Shown here in pieces: positions 44,396-53,434 of a stretch of DNA of 64,000 nucleotides; position 1 is the stretch's first letter, and each line of letters begins with the position of its first letter. The stretch is from Stenotrophomonas africana (GTDB taxonomy: Bacteria; Pseudomonadota; Gammaproteobacteria; Xanthomonadales; Xanthomonadaceae). The notes under the pieces were generated by a model. That model was not told where the DNA came from and made no database searches. It worked only from the letters and a program-made list of their open reading frames with translations. Where the stretch lies: NCBI RefSeq assembly GCF_013004645.1, contig NZ_JABEME010000010.1, positions 82,525 to 146,524 on the forward strand, given 5' to 3'. The position numbers and the translations under genes are program-made.

Positions 44396-46522
44396 TCAGA
44401 CGCCCGACTCGATCATCCGCACCACTTCGGTGGCGGTCACCGGATGGCTCAGCCAGTAGCCCTGGCCGAGGTCGCAGCCGCGCTGGGCCAGCAGCTCGTA
44501 CTGCGCCTGCTGCTCGATGCCCTCGGCCACTACCGTGATGCCCAGTGCGTGGGCCATGGCGATGATCGCCGTGGTCAGCGCCAGGTCGTCCGGATCGCGC
44601 TGCATGTCGGCCACGAAGCTCTTGTCGATCTTCACGCCGTCCACCGGCACCTGGCGAAGATGGCTGAGACCGGAGAAGCCGGTGCCGAAATCGTCCAGCC
44701 AGACCTTCACACCGGTGCGGTGCAGCTTGTCCAGCAGCTGCGCGGCAACCATCTCGTCGCCGATCACGGCGGTTTCGGTCAGCTCCAGGTGCAGCCGCGA
44801 GGCCGGCAGCCCGGATTCATGCAGGCACTGCGCGACCAGTGTCGGCAGTTCACCACCGCGCAGCTGCCGCGGCGACACGTTCACCGACACGAACAGATCA
44901 TCGCCACCGGCCCCACGTGGCCACTGCGAGGCTTCCATGCAGGCCGCACGAAGCACCTTCGGGCCGATGATCTCGATCAGCCCGCTCTGCTCGGCCACTT
45001 CGATGAACACTGACGGCGGAATCGTACCCAGGGTCGGATGCTGCCAGCGCAGCAGCACTTCGACGCCGACCATGCGGCGGTCGCGCATGCGGAAGATCGG
45101 CTGGTAGGCCAGGCGCAGCTCGCCGCGCTCCCAGGCCCCGCGGAGTTCCTGCTCCATGTGCACGCGGCGCTCGACCGCATGGTCCATCGCCCGGCTGTAG
45201 TAGCGATAACAGTTCTTGCCGGCCATCTTCGCCTGGTACATGGCGATGTCGCCGTTCTTCAGCAGCGTGGTCGCATCGGCGGCATCGTCCGGGAACAGGG
45301 TCACGCCGATCGAGGTCCCCAGGAACAGCTCCCTGCCCTGCACCACCAGCGGCTTGCCCAGCTCGCGCACCAGCACCTCGGCCAGCAGCCGCGCGTTCGC
45401 GGCCACGTCACCATCACCGACCAGGATCACGAACTCGTCACCGCCGAAGCGGGCCAGCAGGGCCTCATCGCCACCGGCCTCGGTGACTGCACGGCCGATG
45501 CGCTGCGCGAACTGCAACAGCGCTTCGTCACCGGCCTCATGGCCGAGGGTATCGTTGACGCGCTTGAAGTCGTCGATATCGGCGAACAACAGGCCCAAGC
45601 GGTGATTGGCGGCACGGGCAGCCATCAACCGATGATCAAGCGCCTCGCGGAATGCCAGCCGGTTGGTCAGCCCGGTCAGCGCGTCGGTATAGGCCATGCG
45701 CCGCACTTCGCGGTCATGGCGGGCGATCGCATCACGCATCCGGGCGAAACCGCGTACCAGTTCGCCGACCTCGTCATCGCGGGTGTTCTCGGCCAGGGGC
45801 GTCTGGTAGTCACCGGCCTCGATGCGGCGGGCGGCGACGGCAAGATCACGGATCGGCGCCACCAGGGTGCGCTGCACGTACAGGATCACCACCACGCCGA
45901 TCACCACCAGCAGGCCGAGCATCAGCAGCAGCCAGCCCAGGTGGCGGCTGCCGACCTGCTGCAGGCGCTCGCCCAGGGTGGCATTGGCGGCCTGTTCACG
46001 CTGCTGCACCTCGTCCAGCGCCATGCCAACGCGGACGCCGCCAATGCGCTGGTTGCCGATCATGATCGGCATCGTGTTGTCGAGCACCTTCGGCGATTCC
46101 TGCACCACCAGCGCCTGTGCGGCGGCAGCCTTGGGTGCCAGCGGATCGGCCATGGGCTGGCCGAAACCGGATACCTCGATCGAGCCGTCATGCACCAGCC
46201 GGCCACGTTCGTCGAACACCAGCACATAGCGCACCACCGGTTGCCGCGCAGTGCCCCGTACCAGTGCGCCGACCTGGTCCAGATCGCGGTAGTACAGGGG
46301 ATTGGCCAGTGAATCGGACAACTCGCGCGCCATCGCTTCGCCGCGGCTGCGCACGCTGCGGTCGAACAGTTCATGGATGACGCCACCACTGAGGCTGCGC
46401 ACCTCGCCCTGCATGGCGGTCTGGCGCCCCAGCAGCACTGCCAGGATCGCCACCACCACCACCATTGCTCCGCCCATCGCCAGCAGGAACCGGGCCTGCA
46501 TCCCCGAGCCGAGCCACTTCAT
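44396..46522 (-). CDS. Membrane-bound GGDEF/EAL protein with HAMP domain
   Basis: A 708-residue protein: TM1 (about 12-32), periplasmic sensor region (33-195), TM2 (196-216), HAMP (217-272), GGDEF (280-440) and EAL (460-705). GGDEF is intact at 360-364; the upstream inhibitory RxxD is missing (GDEA at 351-354). The EAL motif reads EVLLRW (Glu488), and NVSPRQL, ELTET, DDFGTGFS, KIDKSF and EGIE are all present, so both diguanylate cyclase and phosphodiesterase activity are possible. It overlaps the upstream binding-protein gene by 4 bases, suggesting a shared sensor. Confidence 0.93.
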   Translation of the reverse strand: MKWLGSGMQARFLLAMGGAMVVVVAILAVLLGRQTAMQGEVRSLSGGVIHELFDRSVRSRGEAMARELSDSLANPLYYRDLDQVGALVRGTARQPVVRYVLVFDERGRLVHDGSIEVSGFGQPMADPLAPKAAAAQALVVQESPKVLDNTMPIMIGNQRIGGVRVGMALDEVQQREQAANATLGERLQQVGSRHLGWLLLMLGLLVVIGVVVILYVQRTLVAPIRDLAVAARRIEAGDYQTPLAENTRDDEVGELVRGFARMRDAIARHDREVRRMAYTDALTGLTNRLAFREALDHRLMAARAANHRLGLLFADIDDFKRVNDTLGHEAGDEALLQFAQRIGRAVTEAGGDEALLARFGGDEFVILVGDGDVAANARLLAEVLVRELGKPLVVQGRELFLGTSIGVTLFPDDAADATTLLKNGDIAMYQAKMAGKNCYRYYSRAMDHAVERRVHMEQELRGAWERGELRLAYQPIFRMRDRRMVGVEVLLRWQHPTLGTIPPSVFIEVAEQSGLIEIIGPKVLRAACMEASQWPRGAGGDDLFVSVNVSPRQLRGGELPTLVAQCLHESGLPASRLHLELTETAVIGDEMVAAQLLDKLHRTGVKVWLDDFGTGFSGLSHLRQVPVDGVKIDKSFVADMQRDPDDLALTTAIIAMAHALGITVVAEGIEQQAQYELLAQRGCDLGQGYWLSHPVTATEVVRMIESGV

Positions 46523-47451
46523 TCCACTTCCATCCGCACGCGCGTCAATCCTTGTTTCAATTCATCCAACCGCTGCTGCGCATGCGCATCGACGCGGTGG
46601 AAACCGGAGGTGCCAAAAAACCGATGCAACGCTCCCTGCGCCTGTGGGTCGCTGGCCGCCTGCAGCAGCACTTCCTGCAAGCGATCCCGCACCCGCGGGT
46701 CAAGGTCGGCGCGGACCATTTCCACCGCGCGGGGGTAGGGTTCGGTACGCAGCAGTTCGCGGAAGTCGTGGCGGAACGCAGGCGGCATCCGGCGCTGGTC
46801 ATTCCAGTCCACGCTGCTCACCGCCCCCACATCGACCACGCCCTTGTGCACGAACGTTGCAATGTTCAACTCGCTGCGCGCGAACACATACCCCACACTG
46901 TCCCGCCCCGGCATGTCCCACGTACCCGCCAGGATCTGCGGCGACAACCCTTCCTGCAGCAGGGTCATCACCGGCACCAGATAGGCGCTGGTCGACGCCG
47001 TGTTCTGCAGCGCCAAGCGGTGCCCGCGCAGATCCTGCACGCGCTGGATCGGGCTGTCGCTGCGCACGAAGAACACTGTCTGGTACTCGCGCACGCCATT
47101 GCGCTCGGTCAGCAGCAACGGCCGTGCACCACTGCGCTGGCCCAGCGCCACCGCCGTACCCGAGGTTTCGGTGACCCAGTCGACCCTGCCCCGCCGCAGA
47201 TAGCTGGCCATCTGCTGCGGGTCGCGCGCCATCAGGATCCTCCCTTCCTTGATGCCAACGTCGTGCATGCGCGCCACCACATAGTCCAGCAAGGGCTGCA
47301 GCTGCTCGTAGTGGGCTTTGGGATCATCGCTGATCCGGCCCAGCACCAGCACCGGGTCCGGTGCTGCATGCACCGTCCCGGCCATCAGGACCATGGCCAG
47401 GCTCAGCAGTCCCCCCTGCATTGCCTTTCGCAGACCCGACACAGGCTTCAT
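46519..47451 (-). CDS. PhnD-family periplasmic binding protein, orphan
   Basis: A 310-residue protein with a signal peptide (1-28, ending VHA-AP) and the phosphate/phosphonate-binding (PhnD) fold: LVLGRISDDPKAHYEQLQPL, RVDWVTETSGTAVAL, YQTVFFVRSDSPI and TASTSAYLVPV. No ABC permease or ATPase genes are near. Instead it is the first gene of a two-gene operon with the GGDEF/EAL protein (ATGA overlap), so a role as ligand sensor for c-di-GMP signalling is likely. The ligand is unknown. Confidence 0.85.
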   Translation of the reverse strand: MKPVSGLRKAMQGGLLSLAMVLMAGTVHAAPDPVLVLGRISDDPKAHYEQLQPLLDYVVARMHDVGIKEGRILMARDPQQMASYLRRGRVDWVTETSGTAVALGQRSGARPLLLTERNGVREYQTVFFVRSDSPIQRVQDLRGHRLALQNTASTSAYLVPVMTLLQEGLSPQILAGTWDMPGRDSVGYVFARSELNIATFVHKGVVDVGAVSSVDWNDQRRMPPAFRHDFRELLRTEPYPRAVEMVRADLDPRVRDRLQEVLLQAASDPQAQGALHRFFGTSGFHRVDAHAQQRLDELKQGLTRVRMEVE

Positions 47452-47497
47452 CCCCCCTGGGTATCCAGACAGACTACCCGAAAAAATGAGAACGTCG

Positions 47498-48268
47498 TCA
47501 GCTGTCCTTGCCGCCTGCCTGGGCCAGCCGCGCCATGCGCTGGGTGTCGGCGAGGATGCCGCGCAGCAGGCGCACTTCCTGCTCGCTGGGCTCGCTGCGC
47601 AGGAACAGGCGGCGCAGCTTGCGCATCGCCGATTCCGGGGCGCGGCCCTTGTGGAAATCGATCTCGTCCAGCGTGTCACCCAGCTGGGCGAAGAAGCTCT
47701 CCATCTGCTCGTGGCTGGCCGCCTGTTCGCGGAATCCGGGCTCGGCGTCGGACGCAGGCTGCGCACCCAGCAGCTGCATGCGCGTTTCATAGGCCAGCAC
47801 CTGCACGGCGGCAGCCAGGTTGAGCGAGCTGAACTCCGGGTCGGACGGGATGTGCACCGCTGCATGGCAGAGCTGCAGTTCCTCGTTGGTCAGGCCGGTG
47901 CGCTCACGGCCGAACACCAGCGCCACTTCGGCACCCTCGCCGGCCTTGGCCACCGCGCGGGCAGCGGCATCGGCCGGCAGGTACTCCTCCAGCTGGACGC
48001 GGCGGGCACGGGCGGTGCAGCCCAGCACCAGGCGGCAGTCAGCCACGGCCTCGGCCAGGGTGGCCACCACCGGGGCGTCCCCCAGCACGTCTTCGGCACC
48101 GGCCGAGCGGCGGAAGGCCTCCTCGTCCAGCGGCTTTTCGGGGGCGACCAGGACCAAGCGGGCAAGGCCCATGGTCTTCAGGGCACGGGCGGCGGCCCCC
48201 ATGTTGCCGGGGTGCTGGGTACCGACCAGGACGAATCGGAGACGGGTGGCGGCGGGAAACTGGGACAT
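47498..48268 (-). CDS. trmJ: tRNA (cytidine/uridine-2'-O-)-methyltransferase TrmJ
   Basis: A 256-residue SPOUT methyltransferase: RFVLVGTQHPGNMGAAARAL (motif 1), LVFGRERTGLTNEEL (motif 2) and SSLNLAAAVQVLAYE (motif 3, knot). It methylates the 2'-O of position 32 in tRNAs. A C-terminal helical extension (about 175-256) is as in E. coli TrmJ. It is divergent from suhB, the same arrangement as in E. coli. No Shine-Dalgarno sequence is evident before the ATG. Confidence 0.92.
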   Translation of the reverse strand: MSQFPAATRLRFVLVGTQHPGNMGAAARALKTMGLARLVLVAPEKPLDEEAFRRSAGAEDVLGDAPVVATLAEAVADCRLVLGCTARARRVQLEEYLPADAAARAVAKAGEGAEVALVFGRERTGLTNEELQLCHAAVHIPSDPEFSSLNLAAAVQVLAYETRMQLLGAQPASDAEPGFREQAASHEQMESFFAQLGDTLDEIDFHKGRAPESAMRKLRRLFLRSEPSEQEVRLLRGILADTQRMARLAQAGGKDS

Positions 48269-48388
48269 GAACAGGGAAAAGGTCGAGCTGGACGATGACC
48301 AATGGTAAACTGTGCGGCCGGCCACTGCGCCGGACCCGCTCTTTTCCCCCGCCAGTCCATCTCTTCTGCCTTTCCGGGAGCCCACGCC

Positions 48389-49216
48389 ATGCAGAAACCC
48401 GCCGTAACCGTCATGGTCAAGGCCGCCCGCCTCGCCGGCAACGTCCTGTTGCGCAACATCAACAAGCTCGAGGCACTGAACGTGGTGCAGAAGGGCCGGA
48501 TGGACTACGCAAGCGAAGTGGATGCGGACGCGGAAAAGGTCATCGTCAAGGAACTCAAGCGCGCCTACCCGGACTACGGCATCTTCGGTGAAGAAGGTGG
48601 CGTGCAGGGCGAGCGCCGCCAGATGTGGGTCATCGACCCGCTGGACGGCACCAGCAACTACCTGCGCGGCGTGCCGCACTACTGCGTGTCGATCGCGCTG
48701 GTCGAGAACGGCGAGCCGACCGATGCGGTCATCTTCGATCCGCTGCGCAATGAACTGTTCACCGCCAGCCGTGGCGCGGGTGCCGTGCTGAACGACCGCC
48801 GCATCCGCGTGGCCGACCGCAAGGACCTGGAAGGCACCATGATCCACACCGGCTTCGCGCCGCGCGAGCGCAGCCGCGCCAGCGCCCAGCTGAAGGCGGT
48901 GGACGCCCTGCTGGTGCACGGCGAGGACATCCGCCGCACCGGCTCGGCGGCACTGGACCTGGCCTACGTGGCCTGCGGCCGCGCCGACGCCTACTTCGAA
49001 GCCGGCGTGAAGGCCTGGGACATCGCTGCCGGCCTGCTGCTGGTCCGCGAGGCCGGCGGCAAGGTCTGCGACTTCAAGGGCGCGACCCTGGGCCGGATGG
49101 ACAACCGCGGTCCGGACACCCATCAGATCGTGGCCGGCAACCTGAAGGTGGCCGAGTCGCTGCAGAAGGTGCTGGTGAACACCGGCTACGCGGCGGAGTT
49201 CGACGCGAAGTTCTGA
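48389..49216 (+). CDS. suhB: Inositol-1-monophosphatase SuhB
   Basis: A 275-residue Mg-dependent phosphatase. The metal motifs GEEGG (about 70), [12 protein letters not shown] and the late [15 protein letters not shown] are intact. In E. coli SuhB also joins the rRNA antitermination complex. The start ATG at 48389 follows CGGGAG. It is transcribed alone, divergent from trmJ, and ends just before the inverted repeat pair. Confidence 0.95.
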   Translation: MQKPAVTVMVKAARLAGNVLLRNINKLEALNVVQKGRMDYASEVDADAEKVIVKELKRAYPDYGIFGEEGGVQGERRQMWVIDPLDGTSNYLRGVPHYCVSIALVENGEPTDAVIFDPLRNELFTASRGAGAVLNDRRIRVADRKDLEGTMIHTGFAPRERSRASAQLKAVDALLVHGEDIRRTGSAALDLAYVACGRADAYFEAGVKAWDIAAGLLLVREAGGKVCDFKGATLGRMDNRGPDTHQIVAGNLKVAESLQKVLVNTGYAAEFDAKF

Positions 49217-49272
49217 GGTTCCGTGTAAAGCGGTTCATGGGGACGGCACCTGCGAGGGTGCCGTTTTCGTTT

Positions 49273-49597
49273 GTGCGCCGACGCATTGGCGCGCCAGGCG
49301 ATGCCTGGGGATCATTTCCGCGACCGCAGAGGGGTGTCACTTTCTTTGCGCGTGCACCGCGCTGCAGGAGCAGCGTGGAACGGCGTAGCCGGCCCGTAGG
49401 GTGGTGCACATGGATGTGCGCCATCAAGAAAGTAACCAAAGAAACGCTCCGCCGGCCGCGAGCCGACGTGCTGCGCACGCCGGTGCCCTGCGCTCCTCGG
49501 CCCGTCGAGGGACGGCGCGGGAACTCGCTGCGCTCAGACACCCGCACCTCTTCGCCCTCGCCGGACCTGCGGTGCTCGGCTCGCTTGAAGGCGGACT
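49273..49597. repeat. Dispersed repeat, copy B (forward)
   Basis: Shares with copy A the block GTGCGCCGACGCATTGG, the GGTGTCACTTTCTTT block, AAGAAAGTAACCAAAGAAAC and the end GGCTCGCTTGAAGGCGGACT. It carries an extra segment between the two halves of the central palindrome (about 49350-49430) and is diverged. The 767-bp gap between suhB and htpX holds copies B and C and a SMAG stem, and no gene. Confidence 0.8.
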
Positions 49598-49623
49598 GGA
49601 AGGTCAAGATCAAGAGCAACAGC

Positions 49624-49646
49624 ATCCACGCATGGCGTGAATCTAC
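49624..49646. repeat. SMAG stem in the loop of the inverted repeat
   Basis: ATCCACGCATGGCGTGAAT followed by CTAC, between copies B and C. The inverted pairing of the two copies extends up to it (AAGGTCAA at 49600 against TTGACCTT at 49666). Confidence 0.75.
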
Positions 49647-49674
49647 GGGGTGCAGCTGTAGCATTTGACCTTGG

Positions 49675-49926
49675 GTCCGCCTTGAGCGAGCCGAGCATCG
49701 CAGGGGAATCAGGGGCGAAGAGGCGCCGATGTTTGAGCGAAGCGAGTTCGGCGCCGCCCCCTGATTGGCCGAGAAGCGCAGGGAACCGTCGCGTAGCGAC
49801 GGCTCGCGCCCTGGCGGCGTGTTTCTTTGGTTACTTTCTTTGCACGAGCAAAGAAAGTGACACCCCTCCGCAGTCGCGGAAATGACTCTCGCCGAGTCGT
49901 ACCCGGCGCCACCAATGCGTGCGCGC
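49675..49926. repeat. Dispersed repeat, copy C (inverted)
   Basis: Read on the minus strand it starts GCGCACGCATTGGTGGCG, then GGTGTCACTTTCTTT, AAGAAAGTAACCAAAGAAAC, GCGCCTCTTCGCCCCTGATT and GGCTCGCTCAAGGCGGAC, the same order as copy A. With copy B it forms an inverted repeat of about 300 bp with a short loop, between the convergent suhB and htpX genes. Confidence 0.85.
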
Positions 49927-49983
49927 ATACAAAAACGCCCGGCGCGGGGCCGGGCGTTCCTGCACTGCCGTGGAAGCGGAGGC

Positions 49984-50850
49984 TTACGCCACCGTCGACG
50001 CCCGCAGGGCGGCAATGCGCTCTTCCAGCGGCGGGTGGCTCATGAACAGCTTCTTCGCGGTCGAACCGGCAATACCGAAGGCTGCGATCTGGGTCGGCAG
50101 CGTGCTCTGGCCGTGGTTGAGCTGCAGGCGCTCCAGCGCAGCGATCATCTTCTGGCGGCCGGCCAGCGAGGCACCGCCAGCGTCGGCGCGGAACTCGCGG
50201 TGGCGCGAGAACCACATCGAGATCATGGTAGCGAACAGGCCGAACACCATCTCCAGCACGAACACGATGATGTAGTAGGCGAAGCCGCGGCCGCCGCCTT
50301 CGCGGTTGCCCGACAGCGCGCTGTCGATGATGCCGCCGACCACGCGGGCCAGCACGATCACGAAGGTGTTCAACACGCCCTGCAGCAGGGCCATGGTGAT
50401 CATGTCACCGTTGGCGACGTGGGCGATCTCGTGGCCCAGCACCGCTTCGGCCTCGTCTTCGCTCATGTTGTGCAGCAGGCCGGTGGACACCGCGACCAGC
50501 GCGTTGTTGCGGTTGGCGCCGGTGGCGAAGGCATTGATGTCCGGGCCTTCGTACACGGCCACTTCGGGCATGCCGATGCCGGCCGCCTTGGCCTGGCGCT
50601 CGACGGTGGCCAGCAGCCAGCGCTCGGTCTGGTTGCGCGGCTCGGTGATCACCACCGCACCGGTGGAGCGCTTGGCCATCCACTTGGACAGCAGCAGCGA
50701 GATGAAGGAGCCACCGAAGCCGAAGATCGCGGCCATGACCAGCAGGCCGCTCATCTGGCTTGGATTGACCCCGAGCAACGACATCACGATGCTGGCGAGG
50801 ATCAGGACCGCGAAGTTGGTCGCCAGGAACAGGGCAATGCGGGTAAACAT
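49984..50850 (-). CDS. htpX: Protease HtpX
   Basis: A 288-residue inner-membrane zinc metalloprotease (M48) that clips damaged membrane proteins. Two N-terminal helices (about 5-25 and 32-55), the zinc motif [12 protein letters not shown], two further helices (about 155-180 and 195-215) and the downstream zinc-ligand glutamate in REFRADAGG are all as in E. coli HtpX (293). Transcribed alone, convergent with suhB. Confidence 0.95.
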   Translation of the reverse strand: MFTRIALFLATNFAVLILASIVMSLLGVNPSQMSGLLVMAAIFGFGGSFISLLLSKWMAKRSTGAVVITEPRNQTERWLLATVERQAKAAGIGMPEVAVYEGPDINAFATGANRNNALVAVSTGLLHNMSEDEAEAVLGHEIAHVANGDMITMALLQGVLNTFVIVLARVVGGIIDSALSGNREGGGRGFAYYIIVFVLEMVFGLFATMISMWFSRHREFRADAGGASLAGRQKMIAALERLQLNHGQSTLPTQIAAFGIAGSTAKKLFMSHPPLEERIAALRASTVA

Positions 50851-50943
50851 GGGAAAATCCGGCTCGGAAGGGGTCGATACCGGTCAATTTGCGGTGTGGT
50901 CAGCTTGAATTCAAGCGCCAACCTGACCGACGATTCAGCCAGC

Positions 50944-51879
50944 ATGACCTCCCCCATTCCCTGCGGTCGTTTCGCGCCCTCGCCGACCGGCCTGCTCCAT
51001 CCCGGATCCCTGCTCGCCGCCTTCGGCAGCTGGCTGCTCGCACGCCATCACGGCGGCGTGTGGCGGCTGCGCATCGAAGACGTCGACCCACCGCGCACCG
51101 TGCCCGGTGCCGCCGAGTCACAACTGCAGGCACTGGCGGCGTTCGGCCTGGCCCACGACGGTCCGATCTTCTGGCAGAGCGCCCGCGGCGAGGCCTACCA
51201 GGCCGCGCTCGACGTGCTGCTGGCCAGCGACCAAGCCTTCGTCTGCCATTGCAGCCGCAGCGACCTGGCCGCCAGCGGCGGCATCCACCATCGCTGCGTC
51301 GCCCGGCAACCCCGACCGGATCCCGCCGTCCGTTTCCGCGTGCCGCCGGGCAGCCTCGTGCACTTCGACGATGGCCTGCGCGGCCCGCAGCAGCAGGACG
51401 TGCATGCCGAGGTCGGCGACTTCGTGCTGCGCCGCGCCGATGGCTGCTGGGCCTACCAGTTGGCGGTGGTGGTCGATGACGCCGCGCAGGGGGTGACCGA
51501 AGTGGTGCGCGGTGCCGACCTGCTCGACTCTACCGCGCGGCAGATCCTGCTGCAGCAGGCGTTGGGGCTGGCGGTGCCGCGCTACTGGCACCTGCCGCTG
51601 CTGCTCGATGCCCCGGGCCACAAGCTGTCCAAGTCGCTGTCAGCGCTGCCGGTGGATAGTTCGCGCCCGCTGCCCGTGCTACGCCAGCTCTGGCAGCTGC
51701 TCGGCCAGGCACCTGAAGCGCTGGAACCTGCGCACGACCTGGACACGCTGCTGGCCACCGCTCGGCAGGCATTCGACCCAGCGCGGCTGCCGCGTGGTGA
51801 CATCCTGATTGGAGCAGGCCTGCCGCCAGCCGGCGCACTTTCCACGCCGATGTTGCAGAATCCCACTTCCCCCACCTGA
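50944..51879 (+). CDS. gluQ: Glutamyl-Q tRNA(Asp) synthetase
   Basis: A 311-residue GluRS paralogue lacking the anticodon-binding domain, which attaches glutamate to queuosine in tRNA-Asp. The ATP motifs are [14 protein letters not shown] and [10 protein letters not shown]; zinc cysteines are seen in [10 protein letters not shown] and HHRC. QueG, the last queuosine-synthesis enzyme, is encoded 10 kb away in the same window. phaB follows after 17 nt. Confidence 0.93.
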   Translation: MTSPIPCGRFAPSPTGLLHPGSLLAAFGSWLLARHHGGVWRLRIEDVDPPRTVPGAAESQLQALAAFGLAHDGPIFWQSARGEAYQAALDVLLASDQAFVCHCSRSDLAASGGIHHRCVARQPRPDPAVRFRVPPGSLVHFDDGLRGPQQQDVHAEVGDFVLRRADGCWAYQLAVVVDDAAQGVTEVVRGADLLDSTARQILLQQALGLAVPRYWHLPLLLDAPGHKLSKSLSALPVDSSRPLPVLRQLWQLLGQAPEALEPAHDLDTLLATARQAFDPARLPRGDILIGAGLPPAGALSTPMLQNPTSPT

Positions 51880-51896
51880 TACCCGGACAACACTCC

Positions 51897-52637
51897 ATGA
51901 CATCTCGCGTCGCACTGGTCACCGGCGGAACCGGCGGCATCGGTACCGCCATCTGCCAACGCCTGGCCGACCAGGGCCACCGGGTCGCCACCAACTACCG
52001 CGACGAGGCCAAGGCCCGCGCCTGGCAGCAGGCGATGACCGAACGCGGCTACAGCGTGTCGATCTTCCCGGGCGATGTCTCCGATCCGGGCAGCGCCGAA
52101 GCGCTGGTGCGCGCCGTCGAGGCCGAGCTGGGCCCGGTTGAGATCCTGGTCAACAACGCCGGCATCACCCGCGACACCACGTTCCATCGCATGCGCGCGG
52201 ACCAGTGGCACGATGTGATCAACACCAACCTCAACTCGGTGTTCAACGTCACCCGCCCGGTCATCGAGGGCATGCGCCGCCGCGGCTGGGGCCGGGTCAT
52301 CCAGATCAGCTCGATCAACGGCCTGAAGGGCCAGTACGGCCAGGCCAACTACGCGGCAGCCAAGGCCGGCATGCACGGCTTCACCATCTCGCTGGCCCGC
52401 GAGAACGCCGGCTTCGGCATCACCGTGAACACCATTTCGCCCGGCTACGTCGCCACCGACATGGTGATGGCGGTGCCGGAGGACGTACGCGCCAAGATCA
52501 TCGCCGACATCCCCACCGGGCGCCTCGGCAAGCCGGAGGAAATCGCCTACGGCGTCTCGTTCCTGGTCGCCGACGAAGCCTCGTGGATCACCGGTAGCAA
52601 CCTGGACATCAACGGCGGCCACCACATGGGTTGGTAA
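51897..52637 (+). CDS. phaB: Acetoacetyl-CoA reductase (PhaB-type SDR)
   Basis: A 246-residue short-chain dehydrogenase: VTGGTGGIG for NADPH, NNAGIT, catalytic Ser in ISSINGLKGQ and YAAAK. ITRDTTFHRM and the C-terminal GSNLDINGGHHMGW are hallmarks of PhaB, which makes (R)-3-hydroxybutyryl-CoA. FabG is a relative, but the neighbouring phaR supports the PHA assignment. No PHA synthase gene lies in the window. Confidence 0.92.
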   Translation: MTSRVALVTGGTGGIGTAICQRLADQGHRVATNYRDEAKARAWQQAMTERGYSVSIFPGDVSDPGSAEALVRAVEAELGPVEILVNNAGITRDTTFHRMRADQWHDVINTNLNSVFNVTRPVIEGMRRRGWGRVIQISSINGLKGQYGQANYAAAKAGMHGFTISLARENAGFGITVNTISPGYVATDMVMAVPEDVRAKIIADIPTGRLGKPEEIAYGVSFLVADEASWITGSNLDINGGHHMGW

Positions 52638-52688
52638 GCCGCGCAGCGGGCCCTCGCGGCGGCCGCCGCCGGACCCGGCCAAGCGTCA

Positions 52689-52722
52689 TGCTGCGCAGCA
52701 CGCAAACCCTTGTTGCGCAACA
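52689..52722. promoter_or_regulatory. Two 12-bp dyads before phaR, possible PhaR operators
   Basis: TGCTGCGCAGCA (52689-52700) and TGTTGCGCAACA (52711-52722) are perfect palindromes whose centres are 22 bp apart, about two helical turns. PhaR regulators bind TGC-rich dyads in their own promoters. The sites lie 100-130 bp before the phaR start. Confidence 0.6.
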
Positions 52723-52820
52723 TGATCGCCGCCGAAAGCCAAGCCTGGCGGGGGCTGAGGCGGTTGCAACGGCTGCTGCACTGCGCCATGCTGCGCGTCT
52801 ACTGTGACGAGTACCGCTTC

Positions 52821-53360
52821 ATGGCTGCGACCCGCATCATCAAGAAGTATCCGAACCGCCGTCTCTACGACACCGAGATCTCCAGCTACATCACCATCGA
52901 GGACGTGCGCCAACTGATCCTGGACGGTGAAGACTTCGAAGTCCGCGACGCCAAGAGCGGCGACGACCTCACGCGATCGGTCCTGCTGCAGATCATCGCC
53001 GACCAGGAACAGGACGGCGAACCGATGCTGTCCACCCAGCTGCTGAGCCAGCTGATCCGCTTCTACGGCGATTCCCTGCAGGGCTTCATGGGCAATTACC
53101 TGGAGCGCAGCATGCAGGTCTTCCTCGACCAGCAGCAGCAGTTCCGCCAGCAGATGGGCAACCTGCTGGGCCAGACCCCGTGGGCGATGATGAACCAGCT
53201 GACCGAGCGCAACCTGGAGCTGTGGCAGGAATTCCAGCGCAACATGGGCAGTGGCTTCGGCGGCCCGCGCCCGGGCGGCACCGGAACGGGAACCGGCGCA
53301 GGTACCGGCAACAAACCGAACGAACCGGGCACCGGCACCGGCGGCAAGACCCGCCGCTGA
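52821..53360 (+). CDS. phaR: Polyhydroxyalkanoate synthesis repressor PhaR
   Basis: A 179-residue regulator that binds both DNA and PHB and controls phasin genes. The N-terminal DNA-binding domain is unmistakable (RIIKKYPNRRLYDTEISSYI), followed by the PHB-accumulation domain (FYGDSLQGFMGNYLERSM) and a Gln-rich helix. The tail (about 150-179) is Gly/Thr/Pro-rich low complexity. The start at 52821 (MAATRII) fits the domain; a Met 30 bp upstream is in frame. Confidence 0.93.
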   Translation: MAATRIIKKYPNRRLYDTEISSYITIEDVRQLILDGEDFEVRDAKSGDDLTRSVLLQIIADQEQDGEPMLSTQLLSQLIRFYGDSLQGFMGNYLERSMQVFLDQQQQFRQQMGNLLGQTPWAMMNQLTERNLELWQEFQRNMGSGFGGPRPGGTGTGTGAGTGNKPNEPGTGTGGKTRR

Positions 53361-53383
53361 GCTGCGGCATCTGCTGAGACGAA

Positions 53384-53415
53384 AACGGCGCGCCCCTGGC
53401 GCGCCGTTCTGTTTG
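53384..53415 (+). terminator. Terminator after phaR
   Basis: A 10-bp stem ACGGCGCGCC/GGCGCGCCGT with a CCT loop, followed by TCTGTTT, 24 nt after the phaR stop and between convergent genes. Confidence 0.8.
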
Positions 53416-53434
53416 GCATCGCGCCAACGTCAGG

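Noticed and set aside
49237..49885. Small hypothetical proteins within repeats B and C
   Set aside because: The short frames run across inverted repeats and a SMAG stem, change frame between copies A, B and C, and have no ribosome sites. The sequence is better explained as a non-coding repeat.
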